Part shown: positions 1-7,191 of the stretch, piece after piece
How the letters are laid out: the number at the start of each line of letters is the position of its first letter
Numbering within the stretch: position 1 is the first letter of the stretch
DNA from: SZUA-368 sp028533045
GTDB lineage: Bacteria > Spirochaetota > Spirochaetia > DSM-2461
Assembly (NCBI GenBank): GCA_050031985.1
Contig: JBNAIG010000026.1
Span: 19,790 to 83,789 of the forward strand
DNA length: 64,000 nucleotides
Direction of reading: 5' to 3'
Notes under the pieces: generated by a model
Told to the model about the DNA's origin: nothing
Databases searched by the model: none
Seen by the model: only the letters and a program-made list of their open reading frames with translations
Made by a program: the position numbers and the translations under genes

Positions 1-74
1 CCATACAGGCCGATCCTTTTTTTTCCGATAAGAGTAATAGAGAACCGGACCGACTGGTGGATATCGTCCTGTGA
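1..74 (+). CDS. 3' end of an unidentified gene
   Basis: An open frame enters from the left edge and stops at the TGA at 72-74; the visible 23 residues end in DRLVDIVL. The stop overlaps the GTG start of the next gene (GTGA, 71-74), the usual sign of translational coupling within an operon. Too little is visible to name it. The neighbouring FlhB-like and HD-GYP genes suggest a flagellar or general housekeeping operon. Confidence 0.5.
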   Translation, partial: IQADPFFSDKSNREPDRLVDIVL

Positions 75-334
75 GGGGTAGCAAGAAAAAGGCGGTTGCC
101 TTACAATATGACGATAAAATCCACAGGGCTCCCCATGTAACAGCAAAGGGAGAAGGTTCGATGGCCGACCGAATAGAGGCAAAGGCCCGGGAAGAGGATA
201 TCCCCGTAATGGATGTCCCCGGACTGGCGGAAAGCCTTTATATGGTGGAATTAGGGCGGGAAATCCCCGAAGAGTTTTACGGGATTACCGCAGAAATATT
301 GAGTTTTGTTTATTCTCTGGAGGATAAGAGATGA
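71..334 (+). CDS. FlhB C-terminal domain-like protein (EscU/FlhB family)
   Basis: A small 87-residue protein with the fold-pattern of the cytoplasmic tail of FlhB: an N-terminal ALQYD segment and then APHVTAKGEGSMADRIEAKA, matching the region following the NPTH cleavage loop of FlhB (the P-rich loop and the conserved KGxxxxAxxIxxxA helix). The autocleavage NPTH motif itself is absent, as in known stand-alone FlhB-like proteins, some of which can substitute for the FlhB tail in export-substrate switching. It starts with GTG overlapping the previous stop and its own stop overlaps the ATG of the HD-GYP gene (331-334), so it is in the middle of an operon. A role in flagellar export is inferred from family knowledge. 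Confidence 0.7.
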   Translation: MRGSKKKAVALQYDDKIHRAPHVTAKGEGSMADRIEAKAREEDIPVMDVPGLAESLYMVELGREIPEEFYGITAEILSFVYSLEDKR

Positions 335-1464
335 ATCATTTGCGTGTGGACGAACTTGAACCGGGCATGGAGTTTGATCAGCCCGTTTATATAGAGGGCA
401 ACAGCCTCTTTGTCCCGGCAGGTATAAAAATCAAACAGAAGGATATAGACCGGCTTCGTAAATGGAACATCTCCCAGGTGGAGACGGAAGGTCATGTCCG
501 GTCCCTGCCTCCCATATTCCAGCCCGACTCCCAACAGATGTGGGGCGTCCCTTCGGACACGGAACTTTTTGAATTCTATTCCCATACGGTAGAGAAGCTG
601 AACGATATGATGGACAAAATCAGCCGTATGGAAAATATAACCCGGGAAGAGCTGGACTCTCTTTCCGGCGAGATAGTAGACCGGGTCAAGGAGAAGCAAT
701 TTGAATCGGTCAGACTGATTCTCTGTAACAACTCCTCCAATCTGGAGTCGGCCAAGAGCGCCTTTAACAGTGCTATCATGGCCCTGAATATTGGTATATC
801 CCTGGGATTGGATGATGAAACCCTTACCGAACTGGCCGACGGGGCCCTTCTTCATGACGTGGGAATGCTCCGTGTTCCGGAGAACATTAAAGCTAAGGAC
901 GGCCAGTTGGAGAGCGAGGAACTGCAGACCATGCGTTCCCATCCGCTTTATTCCTACCGAATCATCACAAACGATTTGGGCCTTTCCGACGACATCGCCC
1001 AAATCGCCCTTCAGCATCATGAAAGATGGGACGGGGAGGGCTATCCCCAGTCTTTAAAAGGGGATGATATTAACTATCTCGCCCGCATTACATCCATTGC
1101 CGATGCCTACGAAGCCATGATTAGCGAGCGGCCCTACCGGAACTCCATGGTCGGCTACGAAGCTATGAAGAATATTCTAAGCGACAACTGCCGTCGCTTT
1201 GATCCGGAAATTTTGAAGATTTTCATCCGAAGTATGGGAATCTACCCCCTGGGAAGTCTGGTTATGATGAGCGATTCCAGCATTGCCCGGGTTATCGGAG
1301 TGAACAAGGAAGCCCCACTCCGACCGGAAATCATTCTGCTCATCGACGCGGAAGGCACCGAGTATCGGGGAGATACGGGCCCTTCCATTAACCTTTTGGA
1401 GAATAAGTCCCTGTTTATAACAAGGGCTTTGGATATTAAGGATCTTCTGGCCCTGCACAAGTAA
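331..1464 (+). CDS. HD-GYP domain protein, probable c-di-GMP phosphodiesterase
   Basis: 377 residues. The N-terminal ~100 residues resemble the DUF3391-like leader seen in many HD-GYP proteins (LRVDELEPGMEF, then FVPAGIKIKQKDIDRL). The HD domain begins near residue 150: HD at 175-176 in LLHDVGM, a helix with HPLYSYRI, then HHERWDGEGYP with GYP at 237-239. HD-GYP proteins hydrolyse c-di-GMP at a di- or trinuclear metal centre. The usual HDxGK motif has Met at position 179 in place of Lys, which may affect activity. A strong GGAGG lies before the ATG, and the stop overlaps the next ATG by one base (TAATG), so it is coupled to yraN. Confidence 0.85.
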   Translation: MNHLRVDELEPGMEFDQPVYIEGNSLFVPAGIKIKQKDIDRLRKWNISQVETEGHVRSLPPIFQPDSQQMWGVPSDTELFEFYSHTVEKLNDMMDKISRMENITREELDSLSGEIVDRVKEKQFESVRLILCNNSSNLESAKSAFNSAIMALNIGISLGLDDETLTELADGALLHDVGMLRVPENIKAKDGQLESEELQTMRSHPLYSYRIITNDLGLSDDIAQIALQHHERWDGEGYPQSLKGDDINYLARITSIADAYEAMISERPYRNSMVGYEAMKNILSDNCRRFDPEILKIFIRSMGIYPLGSLVMMSDSSIARVIGVNKEAPLRPEIILLIDAEGTEYRGDTGPSINLLENKSLFITRALDIKDLLALHK

Positions 1465-1811
1465 TGCTTCACTACTTAAAGGGACAGAAAGGAGAAGAAA
1501 AAGCGGCCGAATACCTTCGGGAACAGGGTTACACCGTACTGGACCGCAATTTTATCAGCCCCGGCGGGGAAATCGATATTATTGCCAAGCGGGATGACCT
1601 TGTGGTATTTGTGGAAGTCAAAAGCTGGGAAGTATTTACAGCGGAAGACCTCCAGTATGCCGTAAACGGGAAAAAACGAAGCAGGATTAGGAAGTCTGCA
1701 GAGTACTATCTCTTACAACATAAAGAGTTGGGATCTTGCAGAGCGAGATTTGATCTAATTTATCTGTCAAGGAGGATGGGTGAGTTGGAACATTGGGAAA
1801 ATGCATTCTAG
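1464..1811 (+). CDS. YraN family (UPF0102) endonuclease-fold protein
   Basis: 115 residues, the normal family length. It carries the UPF0102 signature: KGEEKAAEYLREQGYTVLDR at the N-terminus, GGEIDIIAKRDDLVVFVEVK in the middle, giving the E-ID-EVK restriction-endonuclease-like metal site, and RFDLIYL near the end. YraN proteins are thought to act on DNA (Holliday-junction or recombination intermediates) but the function is not settled. The start overlaps the stop of the HD-GYP gene by one base, confirming the operon. Confidence 0.85.
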   Translation: MLHYLKGQKGEEKAAEYLREQGYTVLDRNFISPGGEIDIIAKRDDLVVFVEVKSWEVFTAEDLQYAVNGKKRSRIRKSAEYYLLQHKELGSCRARFDLIYLSRRMGELEHWENAF

Positions 1812-1846
1812 GAGTCGTATGACGCCAAAGGGAGAAGGAGCTCCAA

Positions 1847-2005
1847 ATGGTAAGAATTGCAAAAGAAACCGACCCTAAACGACTGGCTGAGTTGAAAAGC
1901 AGAATTAACGACAGCAAATATCTTAACCAGGCAGTGCAGAGGATAGCGGTAAAATTAACTAATGAAATTGTTCATCTGAATGAGGAGAAATATGAGTTCA
2001 AATAA
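1847..2005 (+). CDS. Short protein with a FlgM-like helix pattern, unproven
   Basis: A 52-codon frame not captured by longer-ORF searches. AAGGAG sits six bases before the ATG, and the 3' end overlaps the next gene's start by 14 bases, so both spacing and SD support translation. The sequence begins MVRIAKETDPKRLAELKSRI and continues with NDSKYLNQAVQRIAVKL, a pattern (xLAELKxRIxxxxYxxxxxxIAxKL) reminiscent of the C-terminal sigma-28-binding helices of the anti-sigma factor FlgM. That likeness is by eye only. It follows yraN after a 35-base gap in what seems one operon. Alternatively a lineage-specific small protein of unknown function. Confidence 0.5.
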   Translation: MVRIAKETDPKRLAELKSRINDSKYLNQAVQRIAVKLTNEIVHLNEEKYEFK

Positions 2006-2435
2006 CAGGTCGCGCCGTTGGAACAAGAATAAAAAAAACGCGAACCGTGGCAACAGGGATAAAAATAAAAAAGGAGACAATCGGCCCCCAAAGAAGCCCC
2101 GTCCCCATATACTTCTGAAACCGCTGGTACGTGAAGTTGCCGACTGCTCTATCTGTGGAGAACCCATCAAAGACATCACCTCGGCCCTCTCTCTTCAGGG
2201 AGAGGGGATACCGGCCCACTTTGACTGTGTCCTCGCCCAAGTTCGGGAAAGGGAAACGCACGAGGAGGGTGAGATTATCATCTATCTGGGGCAGGGGGAT
2301 TTTGGCGTGGTCAACGAAGAGGATTACCAGAAGGGTAAGCTCACGATCGTCCGAAAGTTTCCCTACGAACACCCGGAGAACCGGGAAGATTGGCGTAAAA
2401 AAATGCGTCAGGATGTTGATTTCCAAAAGAAGTAA
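1992..2435 (+). CDS. Conserved hypothetical protein with basic N-terminus and zinc-knuckle-like CxxC
   Basis: 147 residues from the ATG at 1992, which has GAGGAG five bases upstream; an in-frame ATG at 1980 would overlap that SD and is less likely. The first 40 residues are very rich in Lys/Arg/Asn (RSRRWNKNKKNANRGNRDKN), suggesting nucleic-acid contact. A single CSICGEPI motif followed by HFDC about 25 residues later gives a C-x2-C...H-x2-C arrangement that could bind zinc. I do not recognise a named family. It closes the operon and is followed by a strong terminator. Confidence 0.7.
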   Translation: MSSNNRSRRWNKNKKNANRGNRDKNKKGDNRPPKKPRPHILLKPLVREVADCSICGEPIKDITSALSLQGEGIPAHFDCVLAQVRERETHEEGEIIIYLGQGDFGVVNEEDYQKGKLTIVRKFPYEHPENREDWRKKMRQDVDFQKK

Positions 2436-2454
2436 AACTTGTATCTTAAAGAGA

Positions 2455-2488
2455 GGCCGTCCCCCTAAGGGGAGGCGGCTTTTTTTTT
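2455..2488 (+). terminator. Rho-independent terminator of the left operon
   Basis: GCCGTCCCC...GGGGAGGCGGC hairpin with a CTAA loop followed by nine T residues, twenty bases after the stop of the last operon gene. Confidence 0.85.
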
Positions 2489-2518
2489 ATGGGCTTTTCT
2501 TTTCCTGCCACAGGGCAT

Positions 2519-2545
2519 AAAAAAACCGACCCTGGCGGATCGGTT
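2519..2545 (-). terminator. Rho-independent terminator of the HEAT/lipoprotein operon
   Basis: On the minus strand AACCGA and TCGGTT form the stem around a ten-base loop and are followed by seven T residues. It lies 22 bases after the stop of the gene ending at 2568. Confidence 0.7.
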
Positions 2546-2567
2546 TATATTCAATGTTACACTAAAT

Positions 2568-3254
2568 CTATTCGAGAGTTCGGAACACTTCCATGGCTTT
2601 CTTTCGAACAACCGTGTTATAACCGTTCCTCATATCAAAGAGTTTGACCAGTTCGGAAATCAGATATTCATCGGTCAGTTCATGACCGTTTTCATTCATG
2701 ATTTCAAGGGAGGTTAGATAGGCATAGGCGAAGTTGTTGTCCCGGTTCATAGCGGTCTGGCTGTTCATAGCGCTGGCCATGACCTGCAGGGTAATACCGT
2801 CTTCGTCGGGACCGATTTTGGCCAGGGCCACAACCGCTTCGGACATTACCATGGGTTCATTTTCCTGACCCAGAATATCGGTAATGGCACGTCGGGATTC
2901 TTCTCCACCGATCTCTCCAAGAAGTTCCACTGATTTTCTCCGAACCTCGGGAAAATTATTCTTCATGGTACCCTGTTCCATATAAATTCGTCCGGTACCT
3001 TCCCGGCCCATATCGGTAAGCATATCCACAACCGCTTCTTCGCTGCCGTTCAGTTTACCCTCTTCAATCATTCTCTCAATATCCTGGAGGGCCATCAGTT
3101 TGGCATCACGGTCTTCCTGGCCGGCGAGAGTCTTGAGCCTCTGTACCTTCTTGGCGCTCTGCAGGTAGGCCTCTTCTACGGTCAATCCGTCATCCTGGGC
3201 CGTCAGGGGCAGAACTGCCAAGCAGACTGCCAACAGTGTAAACATGTATTTCAT
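2568..3254 (-). CDS. Secreted HEAT-repeat protein
   Basis: 228 residues when started at the ATG at 3254, which has AAGGAG seven bases upstream; the longer frame to 3302 would add a non-signal leader. MKYMFTLLAVCLAVLPLTAQ is a typical signal peptide ending at an A-Q cleavage site. The body has HEAT-like repeats, for example PEVRRKSVELLGEIG, ESRRAITDIL and EAVVALAKIGP. Such proteins are scaffolds for protein-protein contact in the periplasm. The gene is 26 bases downstream of the lipoprotein gene ending at 3281, so the pair forms an operon. Confidence 0.75.
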   Translation of the reverse strand: MKYMFTLLAVCLAVLPLTAQDDGLTVEEAYLQSAKKVQRLKTLAGQEDRDAKLMALQDIERMIEEGKLNGSEEAVVDMLTDMGREGTGRIYMEQGTMKNNFPEVRRKSVELLGEIGGEESRRAITDILGQENEPMVMSEAVVALAKIGPDEDGITLQVMASAMNSQTAMNRDNNFAYAYLTSLEIMNENGHELTDEYLISELVKLFDMRNGYNTVVRKKAMEVFRTLE

Positions 3255-3280
3255 TATCAAACTCCTTGAAGTGCGTGTTT

Positions 3281-3817
3281 TTACCATATGCTGATCTTCC
3301 ACGAACCATCAATTAATTCCAGCTGGTAAAGCTTAGTTTTATTATCGTTAAAAATGGTCCATGCCGTTACATGATTTTTGTCGTCAAACTCAATTTCTTC
3401 CAAATTCAGGCTCATTCTCGAAGGAACAACCACATGAATGAAATAATCTTCCAGGTTTTTCAAGACCACTTCATTCATTTCCAAAATGGGACTGGCCGAT
3501 TTTTCCCTAAGCAATTCCTTATTGCTATAGGTCTCAATATAACTGTCCGAAAGATTCTCCTTCCATTCAGTATAGTTCTTTTTAGCGATTATTTCATCTA
3601 AATGTCCAATGAGGGCATTAATTTCGTCAAAAGTTTTATCATAAACTTCTTGGGTAACTTCAAATACTTCTTCTTCCACCGGTTCAGACACCGGCTCTTC
3701 TACAGGAGGGGTGACTTCTTCTACCGGTTCTGATGCAGGTTCCGGCTCGGAAGAACATGCCACAAAAAGTAATAAGAGCAAACCGGTTAAAACCGGGAAG
3801 AGTTTGTTTATTTTCAT
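3281..3817 (-). CDS. Lipoprotein with Pro/Glu-rich linker
   Basis: 178 residues with a lipoprotein signal peptide: basic start MKINK, hydrophobic core and the lipobox LFVAC at residues 17-21. The next ~35 residues form a Pro/Glu/Val repeat (VEEVTPPVEEPVSEPVEEEV), likely an extended tether through the periplasm. The C-terminal domain (residues ~60-178, ending LYQLELIDGSWKISIW) looks like a small alpha+beta NTF2-like or DUF4440-type fold, judged only from the final strand pattern. Function unknown. First gene of the two-gene minus-strand operon with the HEAT protein. Confidence 0.7.
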   Translation of the reverse strand: MKINKLFPVLTGLLLLLFVACSSEPEPASEPVEEVTPPVEEPVSEPVEEEVFEVTQEVYDKTFDEINALIGHLDEIIAKKNYTEWKENLSDSYIETYSNKELLREKSASPILEMNEVVLKNLEDYFIHVVVPSRMSLNLEEIEFDDKNHVTAWTIFNDNKTKLYQLELIDGSWKISIW

Positions 3818-3880
3818 AAAATCAGTTTATAACTTTCTTATTTTTTTGTCAAAGTAATAAAAAAAAAAGTGACCATTCCT

Positions 3881-3909
3881 TTGACGGTCAAGAGCAAATA
3901 AGGTATAGT
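3881..3909 (+). promoter_or_regulatory. Sigma-70-type promoter of coaD, apparently leaderless
   Basis: TTGACG (3881-3886), 17-base spacer, TATAGT (3904-3909). The coaD ATG is only seven bases past the -10 box, where transcription should start, and no Shine-Dalgarno sequence precedes it. Confidence 0.75.
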
Positions 3910-3916
3910 CAGTTTC

Positions 3917-4399
3917 ATGGTTAAAGCGGCTTTTCCCGGATCCTTTGATCCTCCTACCCTCGGACATCTTAATCTTATAAAGAGAGCTTCCCGTCTTTTT
4001 GACTCACTTGATGTGGTTATCGCGGATAATACCCAGAAGAATCATCTTCTCAATGCGGACGAGAGAGTGGAGATTATGGAGCAGATGATTCGGACCGCCG
4101 GAATCGAACATGTAAATATAGTCAAATGGAATTCTCTGGTTGTCGATTATGCCCAGGCAAATGACATTAAGGTTATGGTAAGGGGCTTGCGCCCTCTGGC
4201 CGACTTTGGCTATGAGTTTGAATTATCCATGATTAACAAGCACCTTAATTCCAATATAGAAACGGTATTTCTTCCCACCGACCCTCAATATTTCGTTTTG
4301 CGGGCCTCCGTGGTGAGGGAACTTATTATGCTGAACGGGGATGTTTCCAACATGGTAACACCCGAAGTGGAAGCTTTATTAAAGAAAAAGCTACTCTAG
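3917..4399 (+). CDS. coaD: Phosphopantetheine adenylyltransferase
   Basis: 160 residues, the standard CoaD length. It transfers AMP from ATP to 4'-phosphopantetheine to give dephospho-CoA, the penultimate step of CoA synthesis in the cytoplasm. The nucleotidyltransferase signature GSFDPPTLGHLNLI is at residues 8-21 (TxGH at 14-17), followed by the K-N...R contacts typical of the family, RGLRPLADFGYEFE for the substrate loop, and a variant of the ISSTxVR motif, LRASVVRE, near residue 136. A promoter lies directly before the ATG with no SD, so the mRNA is probably leaderless. It stands upstream of rpmF-acpP-rnc. Confidence 0.95.
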   Translation: MVKAAFPGSFDPPTLGHLNLIKRASRLFDSLDVVIADNTQKNHLLNADERVEIMEQMIRTAGIEHVNIVKWNSLVVDYAQANDIKVMVRGLRPLADFGYEFELSMINKHLNSNIETVFLPTDPQYFVLRASVVRELIMLNGDVSNMVTPEVEALLKKKLL

Positions 4400-4450
4400 A
4401 GGCGTTTAAGAGCGCTTAAAAAACAAATTCCATATCCCTTGCAATTATTA

Positions 4451-4477
4451 TTGACAATTTTTTACCTATAGTATATT
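4451..4477 (+). promoter_or_regulatory. Promoter of rpmF-acpP-rnc
   Basis: TTGACA (4451-4456) and TATATT (4472-4477) with a 15-base spacer, 36 bases before the rpmF start, which has a GAGG Shine-Dalgarno sequence. A second TATAAT at 4491 could serve a nearby start site. Confidence 0.6.
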
Positions 4478-4512
4478 GTGATGGCCGGTATATAATTATT
4501 TGCGAGGTAAAC

Positions 4513-4704
4513 ATGGCAGTCCCTAAATATAAGACTTCTAAAGCAAGGACACGGAGACGTCGGTCTATTAACATGGCCATGACGACACCCAACCTGGTAG
4601 CCTGCGGTAACTGCGGAAACAAAGTTCTCAGACACCGGGTATGTCCCAAATGTGGTTTTTACAGAGGAAAACAAATCATCGAGCCCCAAGAGATGGCCGA
4701 TTAA
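4513..4704 (+). CDS. rpmF: 50S ribosomal protein L32
   Basis: 63 residues with the universal L32 opening MAVPKYKTSKARTRRRRS and the zinc-binding set CGNCGNK...CPKCGFYRGK (two CxxC pairs, residues ~36-52), so this is the C+ zinc form. It is a component of the large ribosomal subunit. GAGG precedes the ATG. Only 18 bases separate it from acpP, the common rpmF-acpP linkage that joins translation with lipid synthesis. Confidence 0.97.
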   Translation: MAVPKYKTSKARTRRRRSINMAMTTPNLVACGNCGNKVLRHRVCPKCGFYRGKQIIEPQEMAD

Positions 4705-4722
4705 AAACTAAGGAGTGCTGGA

Positions 4723-4959
4723 ATGGCAGATCTTTTTGAACAGTTGCAGGAAATCATCGTAGACAAACTTGAAGTGGAAAAGGACAAGGTAACCCCCGAG
4801 TCCCGTTTTCGTGAGGATCTCGGCGCAGATAGCCTTGACACCTACGAACTGCTTTACGCTATCAATTCTGAAATGGGTGTAAGCGTTCCCGACGAAAAGG
4901 CAACTGAATTCGAAAAAGTTCAGGACGCTCTGGACTACATCATCGAACAGAAGGGTTAA
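4723..4959 (+). CDS. acpP: Acyl carrier protein
   Basis: 78 residues, acidic, with the phosphopantetheine attachment motif GADSLDTYELL; Ser of DSL (residue ~36) receives the prosthetic group and carries growing fatty acyl chains. AAGGAG is seven bases before the start. Followed nine bases later by rnc, a common arrangement. Confidence 0.97.
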   Translation: MADLFEQLQEIIVDKLEVEKDKVTPESRFREDLGADSLDTYELLYAINSEMGVSVPDEKATEFEKVQDALDYIIEQKG

Positions 4960-4968
4960 TCCACTTAG

Positions 4969-5727
4969 GTGAAACTTTTCGGTTCCAAGAACATTCCCTT
5001 TTCTTCACCCCAGATTAATGCGGTGAGGAAGAGGGAATTAACTGACTTCCAACAGATTGCAGCCCTTAAATTCAAGGATGAAAATCTTCTAAATCTGGCG
5101 TTTTGCCACCGTTCCTATACAAACGAATATCCCAAAGCTATCGACAATAATGAAAAACTCGAATTTCTGGGTGATTCTGTTTTGGGACTTATCGTGGCCG
5201 ATTATCTCTACCACCTTTATCCGGATAGCGCTGAAGGGGATTTGGCTAAAATCAAATCCTATGTGGTAAGTGAATCGTCTCTGGTTAAGGTAGCCAAAAA
5301 AATCAAGATTGATAACTATATTCTCATTGGAAAAGGGGAAGAGTACTCCGGGGGAAGAAATAAATCCGCCCTCCTGGCCGACTGTACCGAAGCGGTAATA
5401 GGGGCCTACTTCCTGGATTCCGGTTTTAAACAGGTTACCGAATTTGTTTTGGACCAGTTAAAGGATGAGATAGAGAAGGTTAACGATAAAAAGCATTACC
5501 GGGACTATAAAACGCTTCTGCAGGAACTTATCCAGAAAAAGTATAAGTGCTGCCCCCGATATACGGTCCTTTCCATTGAAGGACCCGACCATAACCGAAC
5601 CTACCATATGAACGTTAAAATTAACGAGCAGACCTTTGGACCCGGAACGGGAACCAATAAGAAAAAGGCCGAGCAGGAAGCGGCCCGTCTGGCCTATGAA
5701 TATTACGATTCCAGGTTAGATTCGTAG
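4969..5727 (+). CDS. rnc: Ribonuclease III
   Basis: 252 residues. It cleaves double-stranded RNA in rRNA and mRNA processing. The endonuclease domain carries the signature NEKLEFLGDSVLGL (residues ~51-64) with the catalytic Glu and Asp, and the second metal-site cluster DCTEAVIGAYFLDSG near 137-151. A dsRNA-binding domain occupies the last ~75 residues (DYKTLLQELIQKK ... TNKKKAEQEAARLAYEYY). The start is a GTG nine bases after acpP with only a weak SD. The N-terminal ~25 residues before the first helix are a little longer than in most homologues. The 3' end overlaps the convergent cca gene by 25 bases. Confidence 0.95.
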   Translation: MKLFGSKNIPFSSPQINAVRKRELTDFQQIAALKFKDENLLNLAFCHRSYTNEYPKAIDNNEKLEFLGDSVLGLIVADYLYHLYPDSAEGDLAKIKSYVVSESSLVKVAKKIKIDNYILIGKGEEYSGGRNKSALLADCTEAVIGAYFLDSGFKQVTEFVLDQLKDEIEKVNDKKHYRDYKTLLQELIQKKYKCCPRYTVLSIEGPDHNRTYHMNVKINEQTFGPGTGTNKKKAEQEAARLAYEYYDSRLDS

Positions 5728-7064
5728 TATTTTACTCCCATTTCCAGTAATTTTTCCTCATAGTTAAGGGTCGGATCGTCCAGAACCGCTTCCAGAAGAA
5801 ATTCCAGTACCAGTCCCATCTTACGGGACTTGGGTATTCCGCCCTGTTCATGAAGCTGGGAACCATTAATATGCAAGTCTTTGATGGAGAAGGCATTTTC
5901 CTCTTCCAGAATATGGCCGATTCTCTCTTTGAGGGCATCGAGTCTTTCATTATTCCGTTCCAGTCTTGCCGTACCCCAGATGTCTCCCTGGCGCATGAGA
6001 AAGAGATCCTCCAGGTTTTCCCGTCCTACCCGGGCAATGAGACGTCTTACGGCGCTGTCGGTCCAGGCCGGCTCGTAGTGGAACATATGAAGGCCAATGA
6101 GATGGCCGATTTTCTTCATTGATTTTACGGGGAAACGGTAACGCTGCATAATGGCGGCGGCCAGTTTCTCCGAGAGTTTTTCATGGTTATGAAAGGTTAC
6201 TTCTCCCGAGTCGGAAGTCCCCATAGAGCCCGGTTTACCCGTATCGTGGAGGAGGGCGGCAATACGCACCTCTTTATGGGTGGGGGGGACGCCGTCGCAG
6301 GCATAGATGGAGTGTTCAAATACATCATAATGATGGCTTCCTTTCTGGCCTACTCCAATACAGGCGGCCAATTCGGGAAAAAGAATCTTGAGAAGCCCTG
6401 TATCCCTAAAGAGCTTGAAGCTTAAGGAGGGAGTATCGGTTCCCATGATTTTCATCAGCTCCTCATAAATTCTTTCTTTGGATAAATCGGGGATACGGTA
6501 GTGGGTTTTCGTAATGCCCTTCAGGGTTTCTTCGTCAACCTTAAAGTTTAACTGGGCGGCAAATCGGCAGGCCCTAATCGACCTTAATCCATCTTCATCA
6601 AAACGTTCTTCCGCCTTGCCAATAGCTCGAATAATACCTGCTTCCAAGTCTTTAAGGCCCTTATTGGGATCAAAAAGTTCTCTGTTAATCAGGTCCCAGG
6701 CGATGGAGTTGATAGTAAAGTCCCGTCGTTTGAGGTCTTCCCGTATACTGGGGCTAAAGGATATTTGATCCGGACGTCGTCCGTCGGTGTATTTGCCGTC
6801 TACCCGGTAGGTGGTGGTTTCCACGTGGTAGTCTTTGTAGATAACTGTAACTGTACCGTGTTTGATTCCGGTGGGGATAACATGTTTGAAGAGGCCCATA
6901 ACCTGTTTGGGCAGGGCGTTGGTGGTAATGTCCCAGTCCTTGGCATCGCGGCCTAAGAGCTGGTCTCTCACGGCGCCTCCCACAAGAAAACATTCGTAGC
7001 CTCCCTGGCGGAATCGCTCGGCTATCTCGTAGATCTCTTTAGGTACCGTTACTTTGTGCTTCAT
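5703..7064 (-). CDS. CCA tRNA nucleotidyltransferase / polynucleotide adenylyltransferase with HD domain
   Basis: 453 residues. Class II nucleotidyltransferase head: FLVGGAVRDQLLG at residues 25-37, the catalytic DWDITT pair at ~42-47, the RRDFTINSIAWD motif near 112, and the RNA-binding region ACRFAAQLNF. An HD phosphohydrolase domain follows (RIAALLHDTGKPGS, residues ~267). The family includes CCA-adding enzymes, A- and CC-adding enzymes and poly(A) polymerase I; sequence alone does not decide. A CCA-adding role is attractive because neither tRNA gene in the window encodes its CCA end. GAGG precedes the ATG. Convergent with rnc, overlapping by 25 bases. Confidence 0.9.
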   Translation of the reverse strand: MKHKVTVPKEIYEIAERFRQGGYECFLVGGAVRDQLLGRDAKDWDITTNALPKQVMGLFKHVIPTGIKHGTVTVIYKDYHVETTTYRVDGKYTDGRRPDQISFSPSIREDLKRRDFTINSIAWDLINRELFDPNKGLKDLEAGIIRAIGKAEERFDEDGLRSIRACRFAAQLNFKVDEETLKGITKTHYRIPDLSKERIYEELMKIMGTDTPSLSFKLFRDTGLLKILFPELAACIGVGQKGSHHYDVFEHSIYACDGVPPTHKEVRIAALLHDTGKPGSMGTSDSGEVTFHNHEKLSEKLAAAIMQRYRFPVKSMKKIGHLIGLHMFHYEPAWTDSAVRRLIARVGRENLEDLFLMRQGDIWGTARLERNNERLDALKERIGHILEEENAFSIKDLHINGSQLHEQGGIPKSRKMGLVLEFLLEAVLDDPTLNYEEKLLEMGVKYYESNLES

Positions 7065-7073
7065 TTATTACCT

Positions 7074-7100
7074 CAAAAAAAACCGGCCCGAAGGCCGGCT
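7074..7100 (-). terminator. Rho-independent terminator of flaB
   Basis: On the minus strand GCCGGCC-TTCG-GGCCGG with a stable TTCG tetraloop followed by about eight T residues, ninety bases downstream of the flagellin stop and just before the cca start. Confidence 0.9.
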
Positions 7101-7191
7101 TGTCATTACGGGAATAATAACGAAAACAGTAGGGAAAAAGCAATAAGCCAGTTCCCCCGAATCGGGAAATTCAGGGAAACGTCCTATGCTA

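Noticed and set aside
4407..4423. TTTAAG-AGCG-CTTAAA inverted repeat after coaD
   Set aside because: Only six weak A/T-rich pairs and a short A-rich tail; too weak to call a terminator or operator.
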